Source of the DNA: SHVO01 sp041906145
GTDB taxonomy: Bacteria; Pseudomonadota; Alphaproteobacteria; Rhodospirillales; Rhodospirillaceae
Assembly: GCA_041906145.1 (NCBI GenBank)
Contig: JAYRJU010000003.1
Coordinates: 1 to 64,000, forward strand
Reading direction: 5' to 3'
DNA: 64,000 bases
The first letter of the stretch is position 1; the number at the start of each line of letters is the position of its first letter. Positions 54,426 through 63,116 of this stretch are shown one piece after another. The translations under genes were made by a program, and so were the position numbers. Under the pieces are notes generated by a model that did not search any database, was not told the origin of the DNA, and worked only from the letters and a program-made list of their open reading frames with translations.

Positions 54426-54782
54426 ATGCGCGCATTTCTCACAATCGCCGTACTCTCCGCTGTGCTCGCCGGCTGCGCCGGGGGTGCGGACTACGCTTCG
54501 GCCCGCATCGGCCCACAGGCTTCGATCCCGTTTGCGGACCATGGCAATATCCGCGACTTCCATGCGGTCAATGACGATACCGTCTTTCTTCAAGCGCGGA
54601 ATCGCCAATGGTACCGCGCTGATCTGATCGGTCCGTGCTTTGGTTTGCCTTATGCGAACGGGATAGGAATCGATGCACGTCCGACCGGAACGCTCGATCG
54701 CTTCGGAACGATCATCGTCGAAGGCGAGCGTTGCAAGATCGGTTCGCTGACGCCGACGGAATCCCCGCGCCAGCAGTCGTAG
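54426..54782 (+). CDS. DUF6491-type lipoprotein
   Basis: A 118-residue lipoprotein with signal sequence and lipobox VLAGC (Cys about residue 17). The mature part has IPFADHGNIRDFHAVNDDTVFLQARNRQWYRADLIGPCFGLPYA and ends in a second Cys region, VEGERCKIGSL. This is the DUF6491 pattern, small alphaproteobacterial and gammaproteobacterial lipoproteins of unknown function. GAAGGAG lies upstream of ATG 54426. It is embedded in the hopanoid block on the opposite strand, convergent with shc (3 bp apart). Confidence 0.8.
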   Translation: MRAFLTIAVLSAVLAGCAGGADYASARIGPQASIPFADHGNIRDFHAVNDDTVFLQARNRQWYRADLIGPCFGLPYANGIGIDARPTGTLDRFGTIIVEGERCKIGSLTPTESPRQQS

Positions 54783-54785
54783 GAC

Positions 54786-56720
54786 CTACATCCCGGTCCG
54801 GACCCGCTTTGTGTTGCTGGCTTTCAAATCGCGGAAGCGGGCCAGGGCCCATAACGGGAAAATCGCGGCATAGCCGTGATAGCGCAGATAGAACACGCGT
54901 GGGAATCCGACCGCCGTATACCAGGGTTCCACCCACCGGCCGTCGGGTTCTCGCGGCGCGTTCAGAAGATAGTCGATTCCGCGCTTAACGGCGGGTTGAT
55001 CCACGTCACCCGTCGCCATCAGGCCTAACACCGCCCAGGCGGTTTGTGACGGGGTGCTCGCTTTGCATTCGTAGCGGCGTTCCTTCCAATAGGTCGCGCC
55101 GTCTTCGCCCCAGCCCCCATCGGCATTCTGATGCTCTATCAGCCATTCTACGGCGCGGCGGACGTATGCTGCCTGCATGTCTTCGCCGGCGGCGTTCAAC
55201 GCGCAGAGCACGGACCAGGTGCCGTAGACGTAGTTCGTGCCCCACCGGCCGAACCAACTCCCATCGGTTTCCTGCTCACGTTTCAGATAAGCGATGCCGC
55301 GTGCAAGCGTGGGGTGACCGGCCTCATAACCGATCTGCGCCAGGAAACTGACGCAACGCGCCGAGACGTCGGCGGTCGGAGGGTCGAGAAGCGCGCCATG
55401 ATCGGCAAAGGGGATGTTGTTAAGATAACCGTCGTTATTGTCGATATCGAAGGCGCCCCAGCCGCCGTTCTTGCTTTGCATTCCAATAATCCATTCGGCC
55501 GCACGCGCGATGGCTTCCGCATGGGCGGCGGGGTCGGCCCGATGGAGCGCCATCCCGACAACCGCGGTGTCGTCGACGTCCGGATAATGGGCGTTGTTGT
55601 ATTGGAACGCCCAGCCGCCTGGGCGAAGACTGGGGCTTTTCACTGCCCAGTCTCCGGCGACGTCCAGGATCTGTCGGTCCTTAAGCCAACCGCAGCTCGT
55701 AGTAACGGCTGCGCCGTCGTCCCCGGTTTCCATGACGGCCTGCACCGCAAGGCCGGTATCCCAAATCGGAGAGACGCATGGCTGGCAGAACATCTTGCCT
55801 TCGCCCGGCGTCAGGAGCTTCTTGATGGAGCGCTTCGCGGTGACGAGATCAGGATGATCCTTCGCGTATCCCAGAGCTTCCATCGCCATGACTGCATTGG
55901 CCATCGCAGGATAGATCGCGCCGAGCCCGTCATCGCCGTTCAGACGCGGGGTGAAAAATTCCACTGCCTTCTTAATTGCCCGCTCGCGCATACCCTTAGG
56001 AAAGGAAACAAAGCGCAAGACCTTGTCGATCCACAAGAAGACATCGCCGCCCAACTGTCCCGTGGGATTATTGAGCCAGCGTTTGATTTCGCCGGGCGGT
56101 GTGCGGAACAGCTCCTGCACGCGCACGCCGGCCGGATTTTTGGCCTGCGGCTTTAATGCGGCCAAAACCAGCAGAGGGACGATCACGGTGCGTGACCAAT
56201 AGGAGAAACGGTAAATCGTCACAGGGAACCACGACGGAGCCAGCATCAGTTCCACCGGCATGACGGGAACCGCGCGCCAGGGAACTTCGCCGAAAAGCGC
56301 GAGGGCGTAACGAGTGAATACATTCGCAGCCTCCGCGCCGCCGCGGGCTAGGATCGCATCCCGTGCCCTGCGCATGTGCGGGGAATCGACATCGTCGCCC
56401 GTCAGCTTCAAGGCGTAGTAGGCCTTAACCGTGGCGCTTATATCGAAGTCGCCCTGATAGAAAAGGGCCCAGCCGCCATGTTCACCCTGGATGCCGCGGA
56501 TGTAATCCGCAAGCCTCGCCTCGATCTCCGGTTCGCGCTCATCGAGGTAATGGTTGAGCATGATGTATTCGGACGGGATCGTGGCGTCGGCCTCCAAATC
56601 GAAGACCCAGTGGCCGTCCGGTTTTTGGCGCGCCTTCATGGCGCCGGTCGCTTCCGCGATCACGCGATCAAGGTTCGATAGATCAACCCACGACTCTGTT
56701 TTTGGTCCGTCGATATTCAT
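54786..56720 (-). CDS. shc: Squalene-hopene cyclase
   Basis: A 644-residue terpene cyclase turning squalene into hopene/hopanol at the inner membrane. The catalytic DxDD motif is DVDDTAV (D381-D384). Several QW repeats are visible (KPDGHWVFDLEAD, EHGGWALFYQGD, NGGWGAFDIDNN, ETDGSWFGRWGTNYVYGTW, NADGGWGED), as is CxPCVSPIWDTGLA. The length fits the family. It starts at ATG 56720, four bases after the hpnE stop, so it is transcribed with hpnE-hpnD-dxs. The symbols hpnF and shc refer to the same gene. Confidence 0.96.
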   Translation of the reverse strand: MNIDGPKTESWVDLSNLDRVIAEATGAMKARQKPDGHWVFDLEADATIPSEYIMLNHYLDEREPEIEARLADYIRGIQGEHGGWALFYQGDFDISATVKAYYALKLTGDDVDSPHMRRARDAILARGGAEAANVFTRYALALFGEVPWRAVPVMPVELMLAPSWFPVTIYRFSYWSRTVIVPLLVLAALKPQAKNPAGVRVQELFRTPPGEIKRWLNNPTGQLGGDVFLWIDKVLRFVSFPKGMRERAIKKAVEFFTPRLNGDDGLGAIYPAMANAVMAMEALGYAKDHPDLVTAKRSIKKLLTPGEGKMFCQPCVSPIWDTGLAVQAVMETGDDGAAVTTSCGWLKDRQILDVAGDWAVKSPSLRPGGWAFQYNNAHYPDVDDTAVVGMALHRADPAAHAEAIARAAEWIIGMQSKNGGWGAFDIDNNDGYLNNIPFADHGALLDPPTADVSARCVSFLAQIGYEAGHPTLARGIAYLKREQETDGSWFGRWGTNYVYGTWSVLCALNAAGEDMQAAYVRRAVEWLIEHQNADGGWGEDGATYWKERRYECKASTPSQTAWAVLGLMATGDVDQPAVKRGIDYLLNAPREPDGRWVEPWYTAVGFPRVFYLRYHGYAAIFPLWALARFRDLKASNTKRVRTGM

Positions 56721-56724
56721 TTAC

Positions 56725-57996
56725 CTACGCCGCTTCCGCGCGCGCGCGGCGGTCACGGACCGCCTCGGCGGCGCTAAAGCCAGATCTTACAGCGCCTTCA
56801 ATAGTCGCCGGCAGTCCTGTAGCCGTCCAATCGCCGGCGAGCAAGAGGTTGGGATAACGGCTTTCCGTGCCAGGCCGCCGCGTTATGGCGGCCGGCGTTT
56901 GGGCGAACGTCGCCCGTTTTTCCTTAATAACGCGGGCGGGCGGCGCTGCCATGGCCGATTCGCCCAAGACGCGCGCGACGTCGCTCCAGCAACGCGCCGC
57001 GATAACTTCGCCGGACTCGTCAGCTACGGCCCCGGCGGCGCTGATCGTGACGGACGCGAGACCTTCCCGCACGAAGACCCATTGGGCAAGGCCGCCAATC
57101 ACACCGGTAATGGAGACACTGCGCGGAGCGGTGACGCTGCGTGGTAATCGATAATGAACGTTGACGATCGCCTCGCCTGCCGGTGGAACGGTCAGATCCG
57201 GAACGAGTGTTTCGGCAATCCATGCCGGAGCCGCGACAATGACCACGTCGCCGTATTCGATCGAAACGGGGCCATCATCGGTCTCAATCTGTGCAAGGCG
57301 CTCGTTCGCAAGTGACAGGCTCCGCACGCGTGCGCCGAAGCGGACTTCGGCGCCGCGTGCTGTGAGATAAGCCACCGCCGGATCGACCAGCGTATCCGCG
57401 AGGCTATCGCGTGCGATCAATGGCCGGCAGGCGTCGGCGCCTTTGAAAAAAGTCTCCAGCAAAACCGGGCGCATTAAGATCGCTGCCGCCTGATCCGGCG
57501 CGGTATTCAATGCCGCGATCGTCAGCGGCTCCCAGAAATTCCTGTACAGCGCTGAGCCGGGTTTGACCAGATCGGCTACTGTTTCGTCGGGGCGGGCTTG
57601 GAGGAATTTCAACGCCGAAAAATAAGAGCGGGGCGTTGTTCCCGGAACACGGCGCCGCGCGTCGAGGAGCCACCATGGAATGCGGCCGCGGCTTGGCTGA
57701 AGGGACCATCGTGCGCCGGTCTGAACATCCAGGAAGGGATACGCCGCGGATGACGGACCAGTCAGACGTTCTCGCGCGCCGATGGCGTCTAGATAGGTGT
57801 GGACGGCGTGGTTGCCGCTCATGAGCAGATGGTTGCCGTTGTCGATCACGCAGTCGAGGTAAGGATCGTGGTAGGAGCGGCATCGCCCACCCGCTCGCGG
57901 CGCGGCTTCGTAAAGGCGGACATGCGTATCCGTGTCCGCGAGGCGGACTGCCGCTGCGAGTCCCGCGAGGCCGGCGCCGATGATATGGACGCGCAT
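56725..57996 (-). CDS. hpnE: Hydroxysqualene dehydroxylase HpnE
   Basis: A 423-residue FAD-dependent amine-oxidase-fold enzyme that converts hydroxysqualene to squalene. The N-terminal dinucleotide motif GAGLAGLAAAVRLAD is followed by LYEAAPRAGGRCRS and CVIDNGNHLLMSGN. Near the C-terminus LLAGDWTATGLPATIEGAVRSG completes the FAD site. This is the middle enzyme of the three-step HpnCDE route to squalene. It lies 3 bp after hpnD and 4 bp before shc. Confidence 0.93.
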   Translation of the reverse strand: MRVHIIGAGLAGLAAAVRLADTDTHVRLYEAAPRAGGRCRSYHDPYLDCVIDNGNHLLMSGNHAVHTYLDAIGARERLTGPSSAAYPFLDVQTGARWSLQPSRGRIPWWLLDARRRVPGTTPRSYFSALKFLQARPDETVADLVKPGSALYRNFWEPLTIAALNTAPDQAAAILMRPVLLETFFKGADACRPLIARDSLADTLVDPAVAYLTARGAEVRFGARVRSLSLANERLAQIETDDGPVSIEYGDVVIVAAPAWIAETLVPDLTVPPAGEAIVNVHYRLPRSVTAPRSVSITGVIGGLAQWVFVREGLASVTISAAGAVADESGEVIAARCWSDVARVLGESAMAAPPARVIKEKRATFAQTPAAITRRPGTESRYPNLLLAGDWTATGLPATIEGAVRSGFSAAEAVRDRRARAEAA

Positions 57997-57999
57997 CGA

Positions 58000-58884
58000 T
58001 TAAAACAGTCCGTAGTGAAGCGCGATCCACAGTTTCTCGATTTTCGCACCTGCGCGCGCGAGGCCGCTACGCGGCGGCAGAGGGCGCCAGCTATTGGCAC
58101 GCAGCCGGTCGAGATGCCGGCGGTATACCATCATCATGACGACCGCTGGGCGCATCTTCGCGCGGTCGCAGGAGGCCAACGCGAGACCGGCATCTGTGAA
58201 AGCGCGCTCCGCCATAGCGCCGACGGCGGCGATGACGTTCGGAAGGCGTTCATCATGCGCGACGGCATCCGGCTTCAAAACGCTGAACCCTTCACGCGCC
58301 AGGATTTCGCGCGGCAGATAGAGCCGGCCGATGCTGGCGTCTTCTTCGATGTCGCGTAGGATATTAGTGAGTTGCAGAGCGCGGCCAAGGTGGTCGGCGA
58401 CTCTCTGCCCGGCCTCCGCCTCGCCGAAGACATGCACGCACAGCCGCCCGACGGCGGAAGCCACGCAGTCGCAATAAAGATCGAGGTCGTCCTGGGTCGG
58501 GGCGACCACGGGCCCGCGCGCGTCCATTTCCATGCCTTGAATGACGGCGATGAAGTCTTTTCGCCGCAGACCAAAGGTCTGGATTGCATCGGCAAGAACC
58601 CGGGTTATCGCATCGGATGGGCGGCCGGCGCACATCTCATCGATCTTCTGGCGCCAGCGGTCGAGCGCGAAGATTTTCTCCTCCCGTGAAAGATCGCCGT
58701 CGGCGATATCGTCGACCTCCCGGCAAAAGGCGTAAATCGCGAACAGCGCCTCTCGCTTTCGTTGCGGCATGAACCGCATGGCCCAGTAGAACGAAGATCC
58801 CGAAGCCTGCACAATCGCGCGTACGGCGTCCAAGTCTGCGGGTGTGATGAGCGCGGGCTCGATGCGTGCTTGAAGGTAACCCAT
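58000..58884 (-). CDS. hpnD: Presqualene diphosphate synthase HpnD
   Basis: A 294-residue trans-isoprenyl diphosphate synthase of the squalene/phytoene family. It joins two farnesyl diphosphates into presqualene diphosphate. SSFYWAMRFMPQRKREALFAIYAFCREVDDIAD contains the first Asp motif, and LTNILRDIEEDASIGRLYLP the second. The presence of NILRD-x-x-ED distinguishes HpnD from HpnC. Only 5 bp separate it from dxs upstream. Confidence 0.93.
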   Translation of the reverse strand: MGYLQARIEPALITPADLDAVRAIVQASGSSFYWAMRFMPQRKREALFAIYAFCREVDDIADGDLSREEKIFALDRWRQKIDEMCAGRPSDAITRVLADAIQTFGLRRKDFIAVIQGMEMDARGPVVAPTQDDLDLYCDCVASAVGRLCVHVFGEAEAGQRVADHLGRALQLTNILRDIEEDASIGRLYLPREILAREGFSVLKPDAVAHDERLPNVIAAVGAMAERAFTDAGLALASCDRAKMRPAVVMMMVYRRHLDRLRANSWRPLPPRSGLARAGAKIEKLWIALHYGLF

Positions 58885-58889
58885 GGCGG

Positions 58890-60806
58890 CTAGCGGGACC
58901 GGCGACGGCCGATCACTTCCATATCGCGCTCGGACCAGCCCCTACCAAGGGCCGCCACGCCCAGAGCAACGATGTCGCGCGCCGTAAGGCCCGCATCGTC
59001 GTATTGCTCCTCGGGCTTGCCGTGCGGAACGAACCGGTCCGGCAAGGTTATGGTGCGGACTTTAAGGCCCGCATCGAGCGCGCCGCGCGCGGCGAGAAGG
59101 GTGAGGACTTGAGCTCCGAATCCCCCAGCGGCGCCTTCCTCGAGCGTGATGAGGACCTCGTGATGTTTGGCGAGCTGCAGGATGAGGTCTTCATCCAGAG
59201 GCTTGGCGAAACGTGCGTCGGCGATCGTCGTCGTTAGGCCGCGTGCTGCGAATTCGTCGGCGGCGCGCAGGGCCTCGTGCAGACGTGCGCCAAGTGAAAG
59301 GATCGCGACTGTAGCACCCTCGCGCAGTACGCGGCCTTTGCCGATGGCAAGAATGTCACCGCGCGCCGGCAGAACGACTCCAGGACCTTCGCCGCGCGGG
59401 AACCTAAAGGCGGAGGGCGCATCATCGATGGAGAGCGATGTCGCCACCATATGCTTGAGTTCCGCTTCATCGGCGGGAGCCATGACGACAATGCCCGGCA
59501 GGCAGCAGAGGTAGTTGAGGTCGAAACTGCCCGCGTGTGTGGGACCATCGGCGCCGACAAGGCCGGCGCGGTCCAGTGCAAAGCGCACAGGCAGGCGCTG
59601 CAGCACGACATCGTGGACCACCTGATCGTAAGCGCGTTGCAGGAAGCAAGAATAAATCGCCGTGACCGGCTTCAAGCCATCTGCGGCCATGCCGGCGGAG
59701 AACGTCACGGCATGCTGCTCGGCGATGCCGACGTCATAGAAGCGGTCCGGGAATTTCTTCTGGAACAGGTCGAGGCCCGTGCCGGACGGCATTGCCGCCG
59801 TCACAGCAATTACTTTCGCATCGCGCTCGGCTTCTTCCATCAAGCTGGTGGCGAACACCTTGGTATAGGTCGGCGACGCCGCGGTTGCCTTGAAGATTTC
59901 CTTCGTGACCGGGTCGAAGCGGTCGAGCGCGTGATAGTTCTCGCTATTCGGGTTACCGAAGGGATGGCCTTTGCCTTTTTCCGTCAGGATGTGGAGGAAC
60001 ACCGCCCGCGAGCGCGGGGCCGTGCGGGCAATGCGCAGCACCTCAACGAGCTGGCCGACGTTGTGGCCATCGACCGGGCCGACATAAGTGCAGCCGAATT
60101 GATCGAACATCGTGCCGTTAGCGGCGGCGGGAGACTTGTTTTCCGCGAGCCTGTCCGGCAGGGCCGCGATGTCGGCGTCGGTGAGAACAGGCCGGCTGGT
60201 GGCGAGGTCTTTGAGATATTCGGTTAGTCCCCCTACCGACGGCGCGATGGACATACCGTTATCATTCAGGATCACCGTCACTCGCCCGCCCGCGGCGCCG
60301 ATATTGTTCAGCGCCTCAAATGCCATGCCGGCGCTCATGGCGCCGTCGCCGATCACTGCAACCACGTGACGGCCGCTGCCCGTTTTCACTGCGGCCACCG
60401 CCATGCCGACGGCCGCTGAGATCGAGGTTGAGCTATGGGCGGCGCCGAACGGATCGAATGGGCTTTCAGCGCGCAGCGTAAAGCCATAGAGACCGCCGCG
60501 CTTGCGGATCGAGCGGATGCGCTCGCGCCGGCCGGTGAGGATCTTGTGCGGATAGGCTTGGTGGCTCACGTCCCAGATCAAACGGTCGTCGGGGGTATTG
60601 AAAGCGTAGTGCAGCGCTACTGTCAGCTCGACGACGCCTAGTCCCGCGCCGAAATGGCCGCCGGAAGCGGATGCGGCGTCGATAGTCTCGGTACGTAATT
60701 CGTCCGCTACTTGGCGCAGTTTCTCAACCGCTAGTCCGCGCAATGTGGTCACGGACTCGATCGAGTCCAATAGGGGCGTCCTCGGAGAAGCCAAGCGCGC
60801 TATCAC
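58890..60806 (-). CDS. dxs: 1-deoxy-D-xylulose-5-phosphate synthase
   Basis: A 638-residue ThDP enzyme, the first and flux-controlling step of the MEP pathway (pyruvate plus glyceraldehyde 3-phosphate). WDVSHQAYPHKILTGR, AHSSTSISAAVGMA and the ThDP motif GDGAMSAGMAFEALNN are in the N-terminal domain. EQHAVTFSAGMA (catalytic Glu) and DRAGLVGADGPTHAG follow. The GTG at 60806 lies behind AAGGA and overlaps the stop of a 37-codon open frame (GTGA). It leads the cluster dxs-hpnD-hpnE-shc, tying isoprenoid input to hopanoid output. A second, housekeeping dxs may exist elsewhere. Confidence 0.95.
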   Translation of the reverse strand: MIARLASPRTPLLDSIESVTTLRGLAVEKLRQVADELRTETIDAASASGGHFGAGLGVVELTVALHYAFNTPDDRLIWDVSHQAYPHKILTGRRERIRSIRKRGGLYGFTLRAESPFDPFGAAHSSTSISAAVGMAVAAVKTGSGRHVVAVIGDGAMSAGMAFEALNNIGAAGGRVTVILNDNGMSIAPSVGGLTEYLKDLATSRPVLTDADIAALPDRLAENKSPAAANGTMFDQFGCTYVGPVDGHNVGQLVEVLRIARTAPRSRAVFLHILTEKGKGHPFGNPNSENYHALDRFDPVTKEIFKATAASPTYTKVFATSLMEEAERDAKVIAVTAAMPSGTGLDLFQKKFPDRFYDVGIAEQHAVTFSAGMAADGLKPVTAIYSCFLQRAYDQVVHDVVLQRLPVRFALDRAGLVGADGPTHAGSFDLNYLCCLPGIVVMAPADEAELKHMVATSLSIDDAPSAFRFPRGEGPGVVLPARGDILAIGKGRVLREGATVAILSLGARLHEALRAADEFAARGLTTTIADARFAKPLDEDLILQLAKHHEVLITLEEGAAGGFGAQVLTLLAARGALDAGLKVRTITLPDRFVPHGKPEEQYDDAGLTARDIVALGVAALGRGWSERDMEVIGRRRSR

Positions 60807-60916
60807 CTTTCCTTGATCCGGTATCCCTGCCGCAGCAACGCGAGGTAGAGAACCTCTTGCGACACTCCGGGTTCGTTAAGGTCATTCTCAAGCGCCCGCC
60901 GTCCGTTTCGGGACAA
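60803..60916 (-). CDS. Possible 37-residue leader ORF coupled to dxs
   Basis: A short open frame from TTG 60916 overlaps the dxs GTG by 4 bp (GTGA). Its C-terminal part (GVSQEVLYLALLRQGYRIKER) is compositionally protein-like and faintly recalls the C-terminal segment of polyprenyl-phosphate GT2 enzymes. It has no Shine-Dalgarno at the TTG. It may be a coupling leader peptide, a decayed gene remnant or chance. Confidence 0.3.
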   Translation of the reverse strand: MSRNGRRALENDLNEPGVSQEVLYLALLRQGYRIKER

Positions 60917-61004
60917 CTAATGCGCCACAATGACTTGTTTCTACAAGGATTCTGTCAGATTCGCTACCTGGGCAGAAGGCCGGACGTTAGCGAGAATTGC
61001 ACGT

Positions 61005-62189
61005 TTAACGGGTGGGCCCTAGGGGGCGGCCGTTTCGGGCAGGGGGCTCGCTATATGTGCGCCCTTTCCAGGCGCCTCCCTGGCGGCGCCAATGGGCGAC
61101 GGCGGAAGCGAACGTCATGCCCGCGTAAAGCGCCGCTGCGACCGGCAGAAGAACGGCACGCCACGGGGCGAGGCGATAGTCCCTCAACGTAGGGACGTAG
61201 CTCAAGGCCATTAATAGCGAGGCGAGCAGGCCAATCAGTGCGGCGCCCGAATCGCCGTGCCAAGGCCAGGCCACAATCAAGCCCGCAGGACATATGAAGA
61301 TCACAGCAAGACCGACGATCGCCCCGGCCAACAGCGGTGCGGAATGCTTCAGCTGTGTAAAAGCGGTCCTCCGCACCATGGCCCACAGAGGCGCAAGTCC
61401 GATCGCTTCGCGTATGCTTGCGCTGCCGTCGGAGAGGCCAAGCCACACGCGACCCCCGCTCCGCTTTACGATGCGCGCAAGCGCGCAGTCATCGATAATC
61501 TCGCCGCGGATGGGCGCGAGTCCGCCAGCTGCGATTAATGTTTCGCGCTTGATGAGGATGCAGCCGCCGGCTGCGGCCGCAATACGAGAGCTGTCGTCAT
61601 TGACGGCCCGGAAAGGGTAAAGCATCTGGAAAAAATAAACGAAAGCCGGAATAAGAAGGCGTTCCCACGTATGGCGGCAATGCAGTTTCACCATCAGTGA
61701 GACAAGATCGCGGTGACGGTGAACCGAACGGCCCACCAGCCGGCTCAACGTTTCGGGCGGATGAACGATGTCCGCGTCGGTGAACCAGAAATAGATAGGG
61801 GACAGACCGTCACTCGCCGCGCGCGTCAAGCCCGCCTGCATCGCCCACAGTTTTCCGGTCCAACCTTCCGCCAGCGGCGGCGCCGAAATCACCGCGAGAC
61901 GTTCCGAAGAGGCCGCGCTCCGCGCGAGGTCCGCAGTGCCGTCCGTGCTTCCATCATCAACGAGGATGATGCGAAACGAACCCTCGTAGCGTTGTGCCGC
62001 CAGAGATCGGATGCAGGCCTCAATACTCGCGGCCTCATTGCGCGCAGGTACGATGGCAACCACCGAAGGCCATGCGCTCATGGGCCGGGTGTCCTGCGGC
62101 AGGCGCTGGTCGGCGTGCCAGAAGCCTCGATGCGCGAAAAACAGATAGAGCCACGCGATGAGGCTTATGACCGCAGTAAACGCCAGCAT
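61005..62189 (-). CDS. hpnB: Hopanoid-associated glycosyltransferase HpnB
   Basis: A 394-residue membrane glycosyltransferase. An N-terminal hydrophobic helix precedes a GT2 domain: VVAIVPARNEAASIEACIRSLAAQ, IILVDDGSTDGT, FTDADI (DxD) and GCILIKRETL, with EIIDDCALARIVKR. Four C-terminal hydrophobic segments follow. This is the HpnB layout in hopanoid loci; the actual sugar acceptor is not established. It starts one base after the hpnC stop, so it is co-transcribed with hpnC. The 198 bp to dxs contain no terminator that I can see. Confidence 0.88.
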   Translation of the reverse strand: MLAFTAVISLIAWLYLFFAHRGFWHADQRLPQDTRPMSAWPSVVAIVPARNEAASIEACIRSLAAQRYEGSFRIILVDDGSTDGTADLARSAASSERLAVISAPPLAEGWTGKLWAMQAGLTRAASDGLSPIYFWFTDADIVHPPETLSRLVGRSVHRHRDLVSLMVKLHCRHTWERLLIPAFVYFFQMLYPFRAVNDDSSRIAAAAGGCILIKRETLIAAGGLAPIRGEIIDDCALARIVKRSGGRVWLGLSDGSASIREAIGLAPLWAMVRRTAFTQLKHSAPLLAGAIVGLAVIFICPAGLIVAWPWHGDSGAALIGLLASLLMALSYVPTLRDYRLAPWRAVLLPVAAALYAGMTFASAVAHWRRQGGAWKGRTYSEPPARNGRPLGPTR

Positions 62190-63032
62190 CTAGAGCCAAA
62201 GCCCCAGGAGGCCCGAGAGTGCTGCGCCGGTAAATCCCAGCGGCCCTAGGACGACACGTTCGGCCAGGGGATCCCGCCGCGCGAGACGGCGGGTCAGCTT
62301 TTCCGCGACGGAGACGATGATGGCGGTTTCCGCGGCGAGTCGGCGGTGTTTTAGCGCCTTTGGCAGCATGCGCGCGTCCACCAGCAGCGCTTCAGTTGCT
62401 ACAATCGCACGGTCGACGACGCGGCGCATCCCGGCAGGCATCTCCGGCAATGCAAGGTCAGTGACGGCGGCGCCTTCGGCCGTCATCCATTCGGCAGGCA
62501 AGTAGACCCGGTCCAGCGCGGCATAGTCCTTGCCGCAATCTTGCAGGTGGTTGACGACTTGGAGCGCGTTGCACAGCGCATCTGAGAGCGGATGAAGCGC
62601 GGGATCTTCACCGTGCAGATCCAGGAGAAACCGGCCCACGGGCGACGCCGAACGTTCGCAGTATCCGATGAGCTCCGTCCAATCCGCATAGCGCGATTTG
62701 GTCGCGTCCTGAATAAAAGCTGAGATGAGATCGAGGCCGTGGCGTTTCGGAATACCCTTACGCTCAAACATCGCGCCGACGGCTCGACCCTTGACGTAGG
62801 CAGGGTCCGTATTGCCGCCGTTGACCGCCGCAGCGAAGCCTTGAAGACGGGCAATTTTGTCGTCCGCCGCGAGCTCCGGATTGTCGGCAATGTCGTCGAT
62901 GGCGCGCGCAAAGGCGTAGTATACGGCGACGTCGGGCCGCAGTTCTTTCGGCAGAAGCCACGATCCCACCGGGAAATTCTCATCCCCGGCGCCTTTGCCT
63001 GATGGCGTTTCGATTGCTGCGGCAGTGTTCAT
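62190..63032 (-). CDS. hpnC: Hydroxysqualene synthase HpnC
   Basis: A 280-residue squalene/phytoene-synthase-family enzyme that hydrolyses presqualene diphosphate to hydroxysqualene. DENFPVGSWLLPKELRPDVAVYYAFARAIDDIADN carries the first Asp motif. The second appears as VVNHLQDCGKDYAALDRVYLP, the N-H-L-Q-D variant typical of HpnC rather than HpnD. The C-terminus is hydrophobic. ATG 63032 is favoured by alignment; ATG 63068 would add 12 residues. It diverges from the DegT aminotransferase gene. Confidence 0.92.
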   Translation of the reverse strand: MNTAAAIETPSGKGAGDENFPVGSWLLPKELRPDVAVYYAFARAIDDIADNPELAADDKIARLQGFAAAVNGGNTDPAYVKGRAVGAMFERKGIPKRHGLDLISAFIQDATKSRYADWTELIGYCERSASPVGRFLLDLHGEDPALHPLSDALCNALQVVNHLQDCGKDYAALDRVYLPAEWMTAEGAAVTDLALPEMPAGMRRVVDRAIVATEALLVDARMLPKALKHRRLAAETAIIVSVAEKLTRRLARRDPLAERVVLGPLGFTGAALSGLLGLWL

Positions 63033-63116
63033 TCCGTGAGGGATAGCAGAAACATTGACCGGAATCATGCGTCGCGACAGACTGCGCCACCGTCAAAGAG
63101 CCGCCCGGAATTATTC

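Noticed and set aside
55131..56156. 341-codon frame on the plus strand inside shc
   Set aside because: Antisense to a clear squalene-hopene cyclase, with no recognisable domain.
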